A stretch of DNA of 57,033 nucleotides from Cyclobacteriaceae bacterium (GTDB lineage Bacteria; Bacteroidota; Bacteroidia; Cytophagales; Cyclobacteriaceae). The number at the start of each line of letters is the position of its first letter. The first letter of the stretch is position 1. Under the pieces are notes generated by a model. The model was given only the letters and a program-made list of their open reading frames with translations. It had not been told where the DNA came from and did no database searches. Position numbers and translations under genes: made by a program. Below are positions 8,469 to 15,641 of the stretch, in pieces. The DNA is taken from assembly GCA_021648745.1 (NCBI GenBank), contig JAKISE010000010.1, positions 1-57,033 on the forward strand. Direction: 5' to 3'.

Positions 8469-9208
8469 TAGTTTGTTAGAGGAAGAGTGATGGAAAATAC
8501 ATCTGCTCCATTTTTTTGAACTGTTGCCTGTGCATCAGGGTTGCCCATAATACCCGAACCCCAATATTCGAAATCCCAATCTGTGGGGTTCTGAAACCAA
8601 TTACTAACGTTCATTACAATATTGAGGTTTAATGTTTTGCTTGTAGCCAGTAAATTGTTAAGAGGTATGTCAACTGCAATCGAATAGTCGTTTCCTGCCA
8701 ATGGGCCAGCATGGAAATTAAAAAAGTCCGAACCATTACCACCTTGATAATCTCCTTCTAATTTCATATAATGATAGCCACCACCCATTGGTACAGGCCA
8801 TTCCATTAAACGGTCTAAGTCAATGCCTAAGCTGCCAGTAATATTATCTTCAGGAGCTAATCCATATACAAATGATATGCTGCTATAATTACCAAAAGGG
8901 ATGTTTTGAGGTAGGGTTACTGTTAGGCTTTCTTTATCTCTAATATCTACATAATGTATGGTAGGGTTTGTATAAACACTACCATCGGCATTGTGAAACA
9001 CTATTTGAGATACAAAGTACTTAACCGTTTTAATACTGTAATCCTGACCAACTGCATTGCTGTAAATTTGTTGATTTAGAATAAGTGGCGCTTGGTTATT
9101 AATGTGTTCAAAACTAATTGTAACCGTTGCTTCTTCTGGATCTATTTTGTTATTAGTACAAGAAAAAAATAAAACTAGTAAGAACAGAAAAGGGATGTTC
9201 TTTTTCAT
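8468..9208 (-). CDS. MbnP-like periplasmic lipoprotein
   Basis: A 246-aa lipoprotein with a short signal (lipobox cysteine at about residue 17, LFFSCTNN). The body is beta-rich and carries segments typical of MbnP-type proteins: YSIKTVKYFVSQI early, then YVDIRDKESL, and the block EWPVPMGGGYHYMKLEGDY near the middle. MbnP proteins bind copper after tryptophan oxidation by the neighbouring MauG-like enzyme MbnH, which is encoded directly downstream and overlaps by one base. The conserved Trp in EWPVPMGGG is one candidate for modification, but I cannot assign the site. The pair probably serves periplasmic copper handling. Confidence 0.72.
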   Translation of the reverse strand: MKKNIPFLFLLVLFFSCTNNKIDPEEATVTISFEHINNQAPLILNQQIYSNAVGQDYSIKTVKYFVSQIVFHNADGSVYTNPTIHYVDIRDKESLTVTLPQNIPFGNYSSISFVYGLAPEDNITGSLGIDLDRLMEWPVPMGGGYHYMKLEGDYQGGNGSDFFNFHAGPLAGNDYSIAVDIPLNNLLATSKTLNLNIVMNVSNWFQNPTDWDFEYWGSGIMGNPDAQATVQKNGADVFSITLPLTN

Positions 9209-9279
9209 AATTGATGGTGTTTACTCAAAACTAATCGATTCAAGTTAAAAATGACCTGCATTACAGAAGTGCAAATAAA

Positions 9280-9561
9280 TTATTTTACAATTTCAACACC
9301 TTTCCAAAAGGCATAATAGCCTTTTATGCCTTTGGCAAGATCTGAAACATCAGGGTAATACCACGCTGCATCTTCGTTGGTTTCTCCATTTACTTCCAGT
9401 GTGCTATAAGAGGCAACGCCTTTCCAGGGGCAAGTAGTATGTGTAGCTGAATTTTTAAAGTAATTTTTATTAATACTTGCTGGTGGAAAGTAATGATTTC
9501 CTTCTATTACAATTGTTTTATCGCTTTCGGCTACTATTTGGCCATTCCATGATGCTTTCAT
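9280..9561 (-). CDS. DUF427 domain protein
   Basis: A 93-aa protein matching the DUF427 family over its full length: a start of KASWNGQIVAES, then VIEGNHYFPPASI, the central TTCPWKGVASY with a conserved Cys-Pro-Trp, and the end AWYYPDVSDLAKGIKGYYAFW. The family is widespread with no settled biochemical function. It is cytoplasmic, with no signal peptide. It sits one base after the stop of the 272-aa gene, so both belong to one transcript that probably begins with egtB. Whether it acts on thiol-histidine metabolism is unknown. Confidence 0.85.
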   Translation of the reverse strand: MKASWNGQIVAESDKTIVIEGNHYFPPASINKNYFKNSATHTTCPWKGVASYSTLEVNGETNEDAAWYYPDVSDLAKGIKGYYAFWKGVEIVK

Positions 9562-9562
9562 A

Positions 9563-10381
9563 TTATTTATTTTTAAGAAGTTGATTTAATAAAAATTTAA
9601 AGGATGAGATAAAGAAGGTGTTCGTTTCATCTAAATTGTTTATTTCTGAGGCTCTTAGTACAGCACCTTGCCATCCTTTGGTAGTCCATTGGCCGTGGTC
9701 ATTAGATGGAGCCCTGCTATAATCAACCGCTCCTTTTTTTGTCCATCCATAAATATAGAAGTAGGGTTCATTAATCTTGGAGTCAGCCATGGCTAACCCT
9801 GCGCCAATAGATTGTGTAGCTTGCCCATTTTCTTTTGTAATTGGATAATACACCCCAGTATCAAAATGATGAGGCCAAATATTAATTTCGGAGGTGATGC
9901 CGCTTAGTCTATTAAGTTTCTCCATTGCTTGGTTTGCTATAGTTCTTAATCGGATCCAAGTGGACTTAAACTCTTTAGAAATTTCGCTAAACTGATTAGA
10001 GCTATAATGCTCATTTTTAGGCAAATCATAATGCAGTTTTGTAATAAGTTCCCCTTCAAATCCAAGATTAGTAATCCAATCAGCCCAAATGCTGTAAAGT
10101 GCTGGCTTATCTAGTCCAGTAATATTCATTAATTTCTGAGTTTCCAGCTGCTCATTTAATAAATGCAGGCTAAATGGTGATAGCCCTATGCCCATTCTGT
10201 AATTGATATTATTAATGTCAAATATTCTTCCCAAAATCATTTCTGAGGTCGAATCCCATACCTGAGTGTTTTGGCTGTCATCTGGTAATGATTCTAATAG
10301 GTTTACACCTGTGAGAGACAAAAGCTGAACAACTCTATGAAGGGTTACTTCCTCGATATTAAAATTAGAAGGTAATTTCAT
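9563..10381 (-). CDS. Conserved uncharacterised protein with WPHHFD motif
   Basis: A 272-aa soluble protein without signal peptide. The N-terminal half is helical and DinB-like in character. The C-terminal half carries INIWPHHFDTGVYYP, then SIGAGLAMADSKINEPYFYI and finally GQWTTKGWQGAVLRAS. I recall this combination (WPHHFD, then SIGxGL, EPYFYV and GxWxxxGWxGAVL) from uncharacterised bacterial proteins, but I cannot name the family with certainty. The paired histidines and aspartate could bind a metal. It is followed by DUF427 after one base and preceded by egtD. Its place in an ergothioneine operon makes a role in that pathway or in oxidative stress possible, but this is only inference. Confidence 0.6.
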   Translation of the reverse strand: MKLPSNFNIEEVTLHRVVQLLSLTGVNLLESLPDDSQNTQVWDSTSEMILGRIFDINNINYRMGIGLSPFSLHLLNEQLETQKLMNITGLDKPALYSIWADWITNLGFEGELITKLHYDLPKNEHYSSNQFSEISKEFKSTWIRLRTIANQAMEKLNRLSGITSEINIWPHHFDTGVYYPITKENGQATQSIGAGLAMADSKINEPYFYIYGWTKKGAVDYSRAPSNDHGQWTTKGWQGAVLRASEINNLDETNTFFISSFKFLLNQLLKNK

Positions 10382-10467
10382 TACTTCTTTTTATCGTCAT
10401 TCCTGCTGAGGCAGAAACCTTTTATAATTTAAACATTCTTATTTGAAAGAGAATGGAGTTAAGTTTA

Positions 10468-11448
10468 TTACTTACCTTCTTTACAAAACAAACTATCGCT
10501 AAAATAGTTCTTTGAATCTAAAAAATGTTTTGAGCAAACAAAACCAGTATTGGTTGCCATCTCCTCGATTTCGGACAGGCTATATTTTTTAGAGAGCTCT
10601 GTGTATATTAGTTCGTTTGCTTCAAACTGGTATTTTTTATTTAGTGCTCCTATGTCTACTTCTTGTTTTGCTAAACTTATCAAATAACTTTTTACTGCAC
10701 CTGACTCAGGGTTATAATGCGAGTAGAAATCAAACTTGTCAAGATCGAAATCAGCTTTCAATTCTCTATTAATACGCGTTAATAGATTAATATTAAATGC
10801 TTTGGTAATCCCACTGGCATCGTTATAGGCAGGTGCAATTATCGCAGGGTTTTTCTTTAAATCGAACCCAATCAGCAATTTGTCGTTCGCTTTTAGCTCT
10901 TGCTGAACCAATTGAAGTAATTCTACCGCTTCGGAGTGCGGGTAATTGCCAATATTAGAGCCTAAGAAAAGAACAAGGCTTGGGGATTGCTCAGAGCCAA
11001 TTTCCTTGAGTATCTCAAAATAGTCACCTACCATCGGGTTGATGCTAATAGTTGGAAGTTCTTGTTGGAGCTTTTCTTTTAATATAGAAATAGCCTCACT
11101 CGATATATCCACTGGCAAATAGGTGAAATTTGCCTTGGCACCTTCGAGTGCTTTTAATAACTCTAGGGTTTTAGAACCATCGCCTGCCCCAAGTTCCACT
11201 ACATTGAAATGTACTTTAAAATCCAGTGCCTTAAAAATATCAGATGATCTGTTTTTGAGAATTTCAAACTCGCAATTTGTTAAATAGTACTCTGGAAGCG
11301 CCATAATTTGCTGAAAAATCCTGCTCCCTTCATCATCGTAAAAATATTTAGAAGGTAGGTTTTTAAATGCCGATGATAATCCATCATTAACATCTTCTGC
11401 AAACGAATTTAAGATTACTTCACTAGTCGAATTCCTGTGCATTGCCAT
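10468..11448 (-). CDS. egtD: L-histidine N-alpha-methyltransferase (EgtD)
   Basis: A 326-aa SAM-dependent methyltransferase. VVELGAGDGSKT near residue 80 is the SAM-binding glycine loop, FLGSNIGNYP lies in the central domain, and DLKKNPAIIAPAYNDASGITKAFN matches the EgtD histidine-binding region with its conserved Tyr and Asn. The enzyme trimethylates histidine to hercynine, the first step of ergothioneine synthesis. Length and motif order match the family (about 320 aa). Its start overlaps the end of egtB by 34 bases, so the two are translationally linked. An ATG two codons later is also possible. Confidence 0.92.
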   Translation of the reverse strand: MAMHRNSTSEVILNSFAEDVNDGLSSAFKNLPSKYFYDDEGSRIFQQIMALPEYYLTNCEFEILKNRSSDIFKALDFKVHFNVVELGAGDGSKTLELLKALEGAKANFTYLPVDISSEAISILKEKLQQELPTISINPMVGDYFEILKEIGSEQSPSLVLFLGSNIGNYPHSEAVELLQLVQQELKANDKLLIGFDLKKNPAIIAPAYNDASGITKAFNINLLTRINRELKADFDLDKFDFYSHYNPESGAVKSYLISLAKQEVDIGALNKKYQFEANELIYTELSKKYSLSEIEEMATNTGFVCSKHFLDSKNYFSDSLFCKEGK

Positions 11449-12566
11449 TGTAAGTGGGGGTGAAAAAAGTTACGGTATGTATTTCTTGAGTGATTCTTAG
11501 AAGTAGCAGTTGAGCCTCCTCTTAAAACCATTTGGTTAATCATAAATTTGCCATTATACTCGCCAATGGCCCCTTTAGCTATTTTAAAGCCAGGGTAGGG
11601 GATGTATGGACTAGATGTAAATTCCCAACGAGTTCCCCAATCGAGCTGCCCAGATGATGCTTCCCATTCAAATTCTGTGGGTAATCTCATTTCTTTCCAA
11701 AGCGCAAAAGCTGCGGCTTCATAATAACTAACATGTGCTAAAATTTCATCTGGGTTTAACATTAGCAACCCCGAAAGTGTGTATTGGTGCCATTGCCCCT
11801 CAATGTTATGCCAGTATAATGGGTGTTTAATTTTATTTGCATTCACCCAAGCCCAGCCTTCATCTAGCCAAAGATTGAATGTTGAGTAGCCTCCATCGTT
11901 GATAAATTCTACATATTCACCATTTGTGATGAGACGATTACTTATCTCAAAATCCCTAATTAAAACTTCGTGAGGGGAAAGCTCATTGTCATAACAAAAA
12001 GAAGTACCCGAATGGCCGATGGTATGTATACCACCTTTAATCAATGTGAAACCACTGTTAGAATTTAGATTGTTTACAAGTGAAAAACTTGACTTATAAA
12101 CTGGAAATAGAGGATTGAGGCTTAGTGTATATTTTAAATCAGTTATAAGAAGCTCTTGATGTTGTTGTTCGTGGTTAAGCCCCAATTCTAATACGTTCTC
12201 AATTTCTGGGGTTGAATGATCTTGAAGTAATATCTTAATCTGCTGATCAACATAAGTTCGATACTCGTACACCTCTTTTACAGTAGGGCGTGTCATGTTG
12301 CCTCTGTTTATTCGGACGGTTCGTTCACCAACAAAATTATAATAGCTATTAAATAGAAAACTGAATTTTGGATGAAATAGCTTGTATTCTGGCAATTTTG
12401 ATCTAAGCAGAAATTCTTCAAAAAACCAAGTGGTATGCGCTAAATGCCACTTCGGTGGACTTACAAATTCTTCAGGCTGAGGAATGTAATCTTCGGTATT
12501 AAGTGGTTTGCAAAGTGTTTCGCTATAGCTTCTTATTTCCACATACTTTTCCCAAAAATTAGTCAT
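11415..12566 (-). CDS. egtB: EgtB-like hercynine sulfoxide synthase
   Basis: A 383-aa protein with an N-terminal DinB-like domain and a C-terminal formylglycine-generating-enzyme (SUMF1) fold. The three iron ligands are visible: H44 in HLAHTTWFFEEF, and H132 and H136 in the HxxxHxE motif LNHEQQHQE. The C-terminal half contains EMRLPTEFEWEAS and VLRGGSTAT, both typical of the sulfatase-modifying fold. EgtB joins a thiol (cysteine or gamma-glutamylcysteine) to hercynine using oxygen. No gamma-glutamyl hydrolase EgtC or lyase EgtE is nearby, so cysteine may be used directly. At 383 aa it is shorter than mycobacterial EgtB (about 430 aa). Confidence 0.9.
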   Translation of the reverse strand: MTNFWEKYVEIRSYSETLCKPLNTEDYIPQPEEFVSPPKWHLAHTTWFFEEFLLRSKLPEYKLFHPKFSFLFNSYYNFVGERTVRINRGNMTRPTVKEVYEYRTYVDQQIKILLQDHSTPEIENVLELGLNHEQQHQELLITDLKYTLSLNPLFPVYKSSFSLVNNLNSNSGFTLIKGGIHTIGHSGTSFCYDNELSPHEVLIRDFEISNRLITNGEYVEFINDGGYSTFNLWLDEGWAWVNANKIKHPLYWHNIEGQWHQYTLSGLLMLNPDEILAHVSYYEAAAFALWKEMRLPTEFEWEASSGQLDWGTRWEFTSSPYIPYPGFKIAKGAIGEYNGKFMINQMVLRGGSTATSKNHSRNTYRNFFHPHLQWQCTGIRLVK

Positions 12567-12657
12567 TATAAAGGTTTGGTTTTAGAATCAAACGTAATTA
12601 TAATAAGCTTGGTTCCCAAATACATTTCTATTTTTAAAAGACTAGTTATGTGGGTCG

Positions 12658-13302
12658 CTAGAACATATAAGTGACTAACATATAATAATGAAAGGCACTG
12701 CCAGCCATTACAAACAGGTGCCAAATAAAGTGTCCGTATTTTAGTTTAGAATCGAGGCTATAAAAAATAATACCTACTGTATATGCAAGCCCGCTTAGGG
12801 CAAGTAATGTTAGTGCGGGTTCAGGAATAGACGCTTTTAGTAAATCTAACTTTAACACAATTGACCAGCCCATTAATGCATAAATTGCCGTGGAGGCTCC
12901 CTTGAATTTTCCTGCATAAAATATTTTTAGAATAATGCCAACTCCTGCCATAGTCCATTGGCCTGCAAAGAAAATCCAACCAGTATCGCCACCCATAGAA
13001 AGTAATAGAATAGGAGTATAGGAGCCTGCAATTAATAAGAAAATGCCACTATGGTCGAGTATTTTAAAGAATTTTTTCCTTTTATCGTCCTTCGCAAAAT
13101 GGTAAAGTGATGAAAAACTATATAGGGCTACAAGGCTTACCCCATACACTACTGCACTAAAAATACCCCAATCTTGAGGATGTTTGATGCTTAGGTTTAT
13201 GAGATAAATAAACCCAAAAATAGAAGCTACTGCTGTAAATCCATGGGATATGGAATTGAGAGATTCTTCAAGGTTGGTTTGTGGACGTTTTGGTTTGGGC
13301 AT
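12658..13302 (-). CDS. Hemolysin III/PAQR-family membrane protein
   Basis: A 214-aa integral membrane protein with about seven hydrophobic segments. The family motifs are present: SISHGFTA near residue 17, SSLYHF near residue 65, LDHSGIFLL near 83, and the C-terminal GHFIWHLFVMAGSAFHYY. The conserved His, Asp and Ser residues are those that form the zinc site in adiponectin-receptor-like hydrolases. Bacterial members (YqfA/Hly-III) influence membrane lipid homeostasis; the hemolysin name is historical. The gene is divergent from higB and ends the conserved chromosomal block before the accessory island. Confidence 0.9.
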   Translation of the reverse strand: MPKPKRPQTNLEESLNSISHGFTAVASIFGFIYLINLSIKHPQDWGIFSAVVYGVSLVALYSFSSLYHFAKDDKRKKFFKILDHSGIFLLIAGSYTPILLLSMGGDTGWIFFAGQWTMAGVGIILKIFYAGKFKGASTAIYALMGWSIVLKLDLLKASIPEPALTLLALSGLAYTVGIIFYSLDSKLKYGHFIWHLFVMAGSAFHYYMLVTYMF

Positions 13303-13334
13303 AGTTGGTTTGTAATCCTCAAAATTAACATAAT

Positions 13335-13387
13335 AATTATCATACTATAGTTAAATTATAGTATATTTGAATTATAGTATGATAATT
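13335..13387 (+). promoter_or_regulatory. higBA promoter/operator with perfect inverted repeat
   Basis: AATTATCATACTATA (13335-13349) is the exact reverse complement of TATAGTATGATAATT (13373-13387). A third half-site TATAGTAT lies between them (13357-13364). A -7 box TATATTTG (TAnnTTTG, 13362-13369) sits inside the structure. The arrangement fits autorepression by the HigA antitoxin. The distal half-site overlaps the higB start codon, so the transcript would be nearly leaderless. Confidence 0.7.
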
Positions 13388-13660
13388 AGTTTTGATTGTA
13401 AAGAGACTGAGAAAGTTAGCCTTGGAATTTATTCTAAGAAGTGGGGCGAATCGGTACGGAAGTCGGCTATGATTAGGTTGGATTACCTAAGTTCAGCAGT
13501 TGATTTGAACGATTTAAGAATACCACCCTCTAACAGACTTCATGTTTTAAAGGATGATTTGAAAGGATTTTATTCTATAAGCATCAATAAGCAATGGAGA
13601 TTAATTTTTATGTGGAATAACGGGAATGCAAGTAATGTAAAAATAATTGATTACCACTAG
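13379..13660 (+). CDS. higB: HigB toxin (RelE-superfamily mRNA interferase)
   Basis: A 93-aa protein beginning MIISFDCKETEK and containing the family block LNDLRIPPSNRLHVLKDD followed by YSISINKQWRLIFMW and the C-terminal IIDYH. These are the conserved features of HigB toxins, which cleave mRNA on the ribosome. The ATG at 13379 is preferred over an in-frame ATG at 13367: the family starts here, and the upstream codon falls inside the probable -7 promoter box. The toxin gene precedes its antitoxin, the usual HigBA order, with an operator-like repeat overlapping the start. Confidence 0.92.
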   Translation: MIISFDCKETEKVSLGIYSKKWGESVRKSAMIRLDYLSSAVDLNDLRIPPSNRLHVLKDDLKGFYSISINKQWRLIFMWNNGNASNVKIIDYH

Positions 13661-13670
13661 TTTGAAGGTT

Positions 13671-13967
13671 ATGAATAAGTCGATGAACACACATGTTGGA
13701 GATGTTTTAGATGAAATGTTTTTGAAACCTATGAATATCACAGCTTATAGGCTGTCAAAATCTATAGGCGTTCAACAGACTAGAATAAGCCAAATAATAA
13801 AAGGAAACACTAGTGTAACTGCTGATATGGCAACTAGGCTGGCAAAGTATTTTGGCACATCACCTCAATTATGGCTTAACCTTCAAAATTTACACGATAT
13901 TAGAAAAATACAGGAAGAAAAAAGTGAGATGTTAGCGCAAATTATTCCATTAGAATTAGCTTCTTGA
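13671..13967 (+). CDS. higA: HigA antitoxin (XRE-type helix-turn-helix)
   Basis: A 98-aa antitoxin. The N-terminal HVGDVLDEMFLKPMNITAYRL leads into an XRE helix-turn-helix with SIGVQQTRISQIIKGNTSV and continues with the HigA hallmark ADMATRLAKYFGTSPQLWLNLQ. It neutralises HigB and represses the shared promoter. The ATG at 13671 is used because the longer frame at 13647 would need TTG inside higB. GAAGG lies only two bases before this ATG, so an ATG four codons later (13683) is an alternative. The gene starts 10 bases after the higB stop. Confidence 0.92.
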   Translation: MNKSMNTHVGDVLDEMFLKPMNITAYRLSKSIGVQQTRISQIIKGNTSVTADMATRLAKYFGTSPQLWLNLQNLHDIRKIQEEKSEMLAQIIPLELAS

Positions 13968-14065
13968 TATTAATGTTTTTTTTTAGAATTAGATGGGGTT
14001 TATAGTTCTCGTACGGCCTACAAAGTATAAATAAAACCTGTGCAAAGATATGTGTTGTGTAGTTG

Positions 14066-14086
14066 AGTATTACCTTTAATAATACT
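14066..14086. promoter_or_regulatory. Small inverted repeat upstream of the TAC-like genes
   Basis: AGTATTA (14066-14072) and TAATACT (14080-14086) form a perfect 7-bp inverted repeat spaced by 7 bases. The spacer overlaps TACCTTTA, close to a -7 box. It could be an antitoxin operator, but it lies about 170 bases before the first gene and the region is AT-rich, so chance is possible. A second weak 7-bp repeat (TTATTAA/TTAATAA) lies at 14090-14110. Confidence 0.25.
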
Positions 14087-14253
14087 TAGTTATTAAGGCC
14101 ATTTTAATAATATAGTCGAAATTGAAGGGTGCCATTCATAACAACAATTGTAAGTTTCTTTTTGTATTACTGAGTGCAACTATAAATTAAGTATAATTTA
14201 TTAGGACAATTGCAACAATTTTGAACCATTTACGTTTTGAACTTAACTTATAA

Positions 14254-14745
14254 GTGAATAGCTTTGCACTCATAGAATTCTATCAATCTAAAAAAGTAAG
14301 GTTTTATACAATTCAGTCTACCAATTTAGAGATAAGTGAAACAGATAGGTTTATTAGTAAATATCAAAATTCTAAAGCGCACACTGAAACTTTTTCAGAT
14401 ATAATGGCATTGATTACGACTATTGGCAATAGAGGAGCCATAGATTTTTATTTTAATCGGAGAGAAAATGATTTTCAAGCTTTACCCAATAAAGACCGCG
14501 CAAAGGCAGACTATCAAGGTGAGCAACTACGACTATACTGCTACAGATTATCAGATTCAGTTGTTTGCCTATTTAACGGAGGAGTTAAAGATGGAAGATC
14601 AGCTCAAGAGAGTGCTTGTTCTTTTCAGTTCTATGAAGCACATCGCTATACTAAGCGAATACAAGAAGCGTTTAATGACGGCATTATCTATTTAGATGGT
14701 AATGTAATTTTAGATTATAAAGAAAGTAGAGAAATTATTTTATAG
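14254..14745 (+). CDS. Putative toxin of a toxin-antitoxin-chaperone module (unrecognised family)
   Basis: A 163-aa soluble protein that I do not recognise as a named family. It starts with GTG directly after an in-frame stop; no ATG fits the N-terminal strand FALIEFYQSKKVRFYTIQ. The most characteristic part is FFALPNKDR-like chemistry: residues about 90-125 read FQALPNKDRAKADYQGEQ, then LRLYCYRLSDSVVCLFNGGV and KDG, a strand-loop pattern that recalls RelE/HigB-type ribonucleases (basic residues before a YRL-x-VVxLF strand). A stop follows 1 base before an XRE antitoxin gene, which is followed by a SecB-like chaperone gene. The toxin role is inferred from this order and fold hints only. Confidence 0.5.
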   Translation: MNSFALIEFYQSKKVRFYTIQSTNLEISETDRFISKYQNSKAHTETFSDIMALITTIGNRGAIDFYFNRRENDFQALPNKDRAKADYQGEQLRLYCYRLSDSVVCLFNGGVKDGRSAQESACSFQFYEAHRYTKRIQEAFNDGIIYLDGNVILDYKESREIIL

Positions 14746-14746
14746 T

Positions 14747-15142
14747 ATGGGAAGTCAACTATTTAAAAATGTGATCAAGAATATTCCAAAAGACTCAATG
14801 ATTTTCGCTGAAAAATCTTTGGATATAATTGACCAAATTCAGTACTTAATTGAAAGGGAAGGTAAGACTCAAAAAGAAATTGCCTTAGAACTAGGAAAAA
14901 ATGAGTCAGAAATCAGTAAGTGGTTGTCTGGCCTGCATAATATGACTATGAAAACAGTTTCAAAACTTGAAGCTGTTCTTGGTTCTGACATTCTTATTAC
15001 TCCTTTAAAAGCTCAAAAAAAGTACAGTGAGGTGAAATTTATACCTGTTAAAGTTGCGCGTTTTAGATCAATGGCAAGCATAGAAGTTGATACAATGGAA
15101 AGTGTATTTCATACTGTTTCAAATTTAAAAGTTAAAATTTAA
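14747..15142 (+). CDS. XRE-type antitoxin with C-terminal extension
   Basis: A 131-aa protein with an XRE helix-turn-helix at about residues 25-80: IDQIQYLIEREGKTQKEIAL, ELGKNESEISKWLSGLHNMT and then TVSKLEAVLG. The tail from residue about 90 (KKYSEVKFIPVKVAR... ending SNLKVKI) is not part of the DNA-binding fold. In TAC systems such a tail is the chaperone-addiction segment that must be bound by the SecB-like partner for the antitoxin to fold. The gene begins 1 base after the putative toxin stop and ends 11 bases before the SecB-like gene. Annotation as antitoxin rests on HTH plus context. Confidence 0.75.
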   Translation: MGSQLFKNVIKNIPKDSMIFAEKSLDIIDQIQYLIEREGKTQKEIALELGKNESEISKWLSGLHNMTMKTVSKLEAVLGSDILITPLKAQKKYSEVKFIPVKVARFRSMASIEVDTMESVFHTVSNLKVKI

Positions 15143-15153
15143 GCTAATAGAAA

Positions 15154-15630
15154 GTGTCCTTTAGTCCAGAAAAACTACGAATCGTAAAAATTAACATCGT
15201 AAAAATTCGATTGAATAATACCGAAAGCGTCACAGCTTCTGATCTTAATGATTATGAGATGGATATTGAGCAACTTACTGAAGTTGGATTCAGTCCAGAT
15301 ATAAAAACAGCAAAAGTAACAATTGAATACAAAGTAACGCCTGTTAAAGATGGGGTTAGAAATGATGGATTAGGGGCTGAATTCACAATTGATTTTTTTA
15401 TAGAAATTGATAATTATACTGAGTTAGTAGTTAAAAAGGGAGATGAATTAATTGCTGATAGTCATTTATTGGTAAACCTTGTTGCAGTTAGTTTTTCAAC
15501 TGGAAGAGGTATATTATATTCAAAACTTCACTCCACTCATCTTGAAAAAATCATTTTACCTATAATAGACCCAATAAATCTGATAAAACTGGATGAGACT
15601 AATGAAGAATCTAATGAAACTAAAAATTAG
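15154..15630 (+). CDS. SecB-like chaperone of a TAC module
   Basis: A 158-aa protein with a GTG start 11 bases after the antitoxin stop. The order of segments follows SecB: an N-terminal strand (IRLNNTESVTASDL), a middle strand AKVTIEYKVTPVK, an EFTIDFFIEIDNYTELV strand, and a C-terminal helix and loop with VAVSFSTGRGILYSKLHST followed by ILPIIDPINLI. The last part corresponds to the SecB segment ending in the LAPVNF motif. The final residues are acidic and Asn/Glu-rich, as in SecB. Known TAC modules (for example HigBA-SecB of mycobacteria) encode such a chaperone after the antitoxin. It is unlikely to be the housekeeping SecB given its neighbours. Confidence 0.7.
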   Translation: MSFSPEKLRIVKINIVKIRLNNTESVTASDLNDYEMDIEQLTEVGFSPDIKTAKVTIEYKVTPVKDGVRNDGLGAEFTIDFFIEIDNYTELVVKKGDELIADSHLLVNLVAVSFSTGRGILYSKLHSTHLEKIILPIIDPINLIKLDETNEESNETKN

Positions 15631-15641
15631 TTCTTAGTCAA

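Noticed and set aside
9563..10381. DUF5996 assignment of the WPHHFD protein
   Set aside because: The C-terminal motifs differ from what I remember of that family, so no family name was given.
13303..13334. Left attachment site of the island as a duplicate of the tRNA-Arg 3' end
   Set aside because: No copy of the tRNA T-arm or acceptor end was seen here or elsewhere left of the integrase, so the island border stays undefined.
13647..13967. Longer HigA frame starting inside higB
   Set aside because: The first codon is TTG within the toxin gene; the ATG at 13671 fits the family N-terminus better.
15154..15630. Housekeeping SecB
   Set aside because: The position after a TA-like pair and the divergent sequence favour a TAC chaperone over the general export chaperone.
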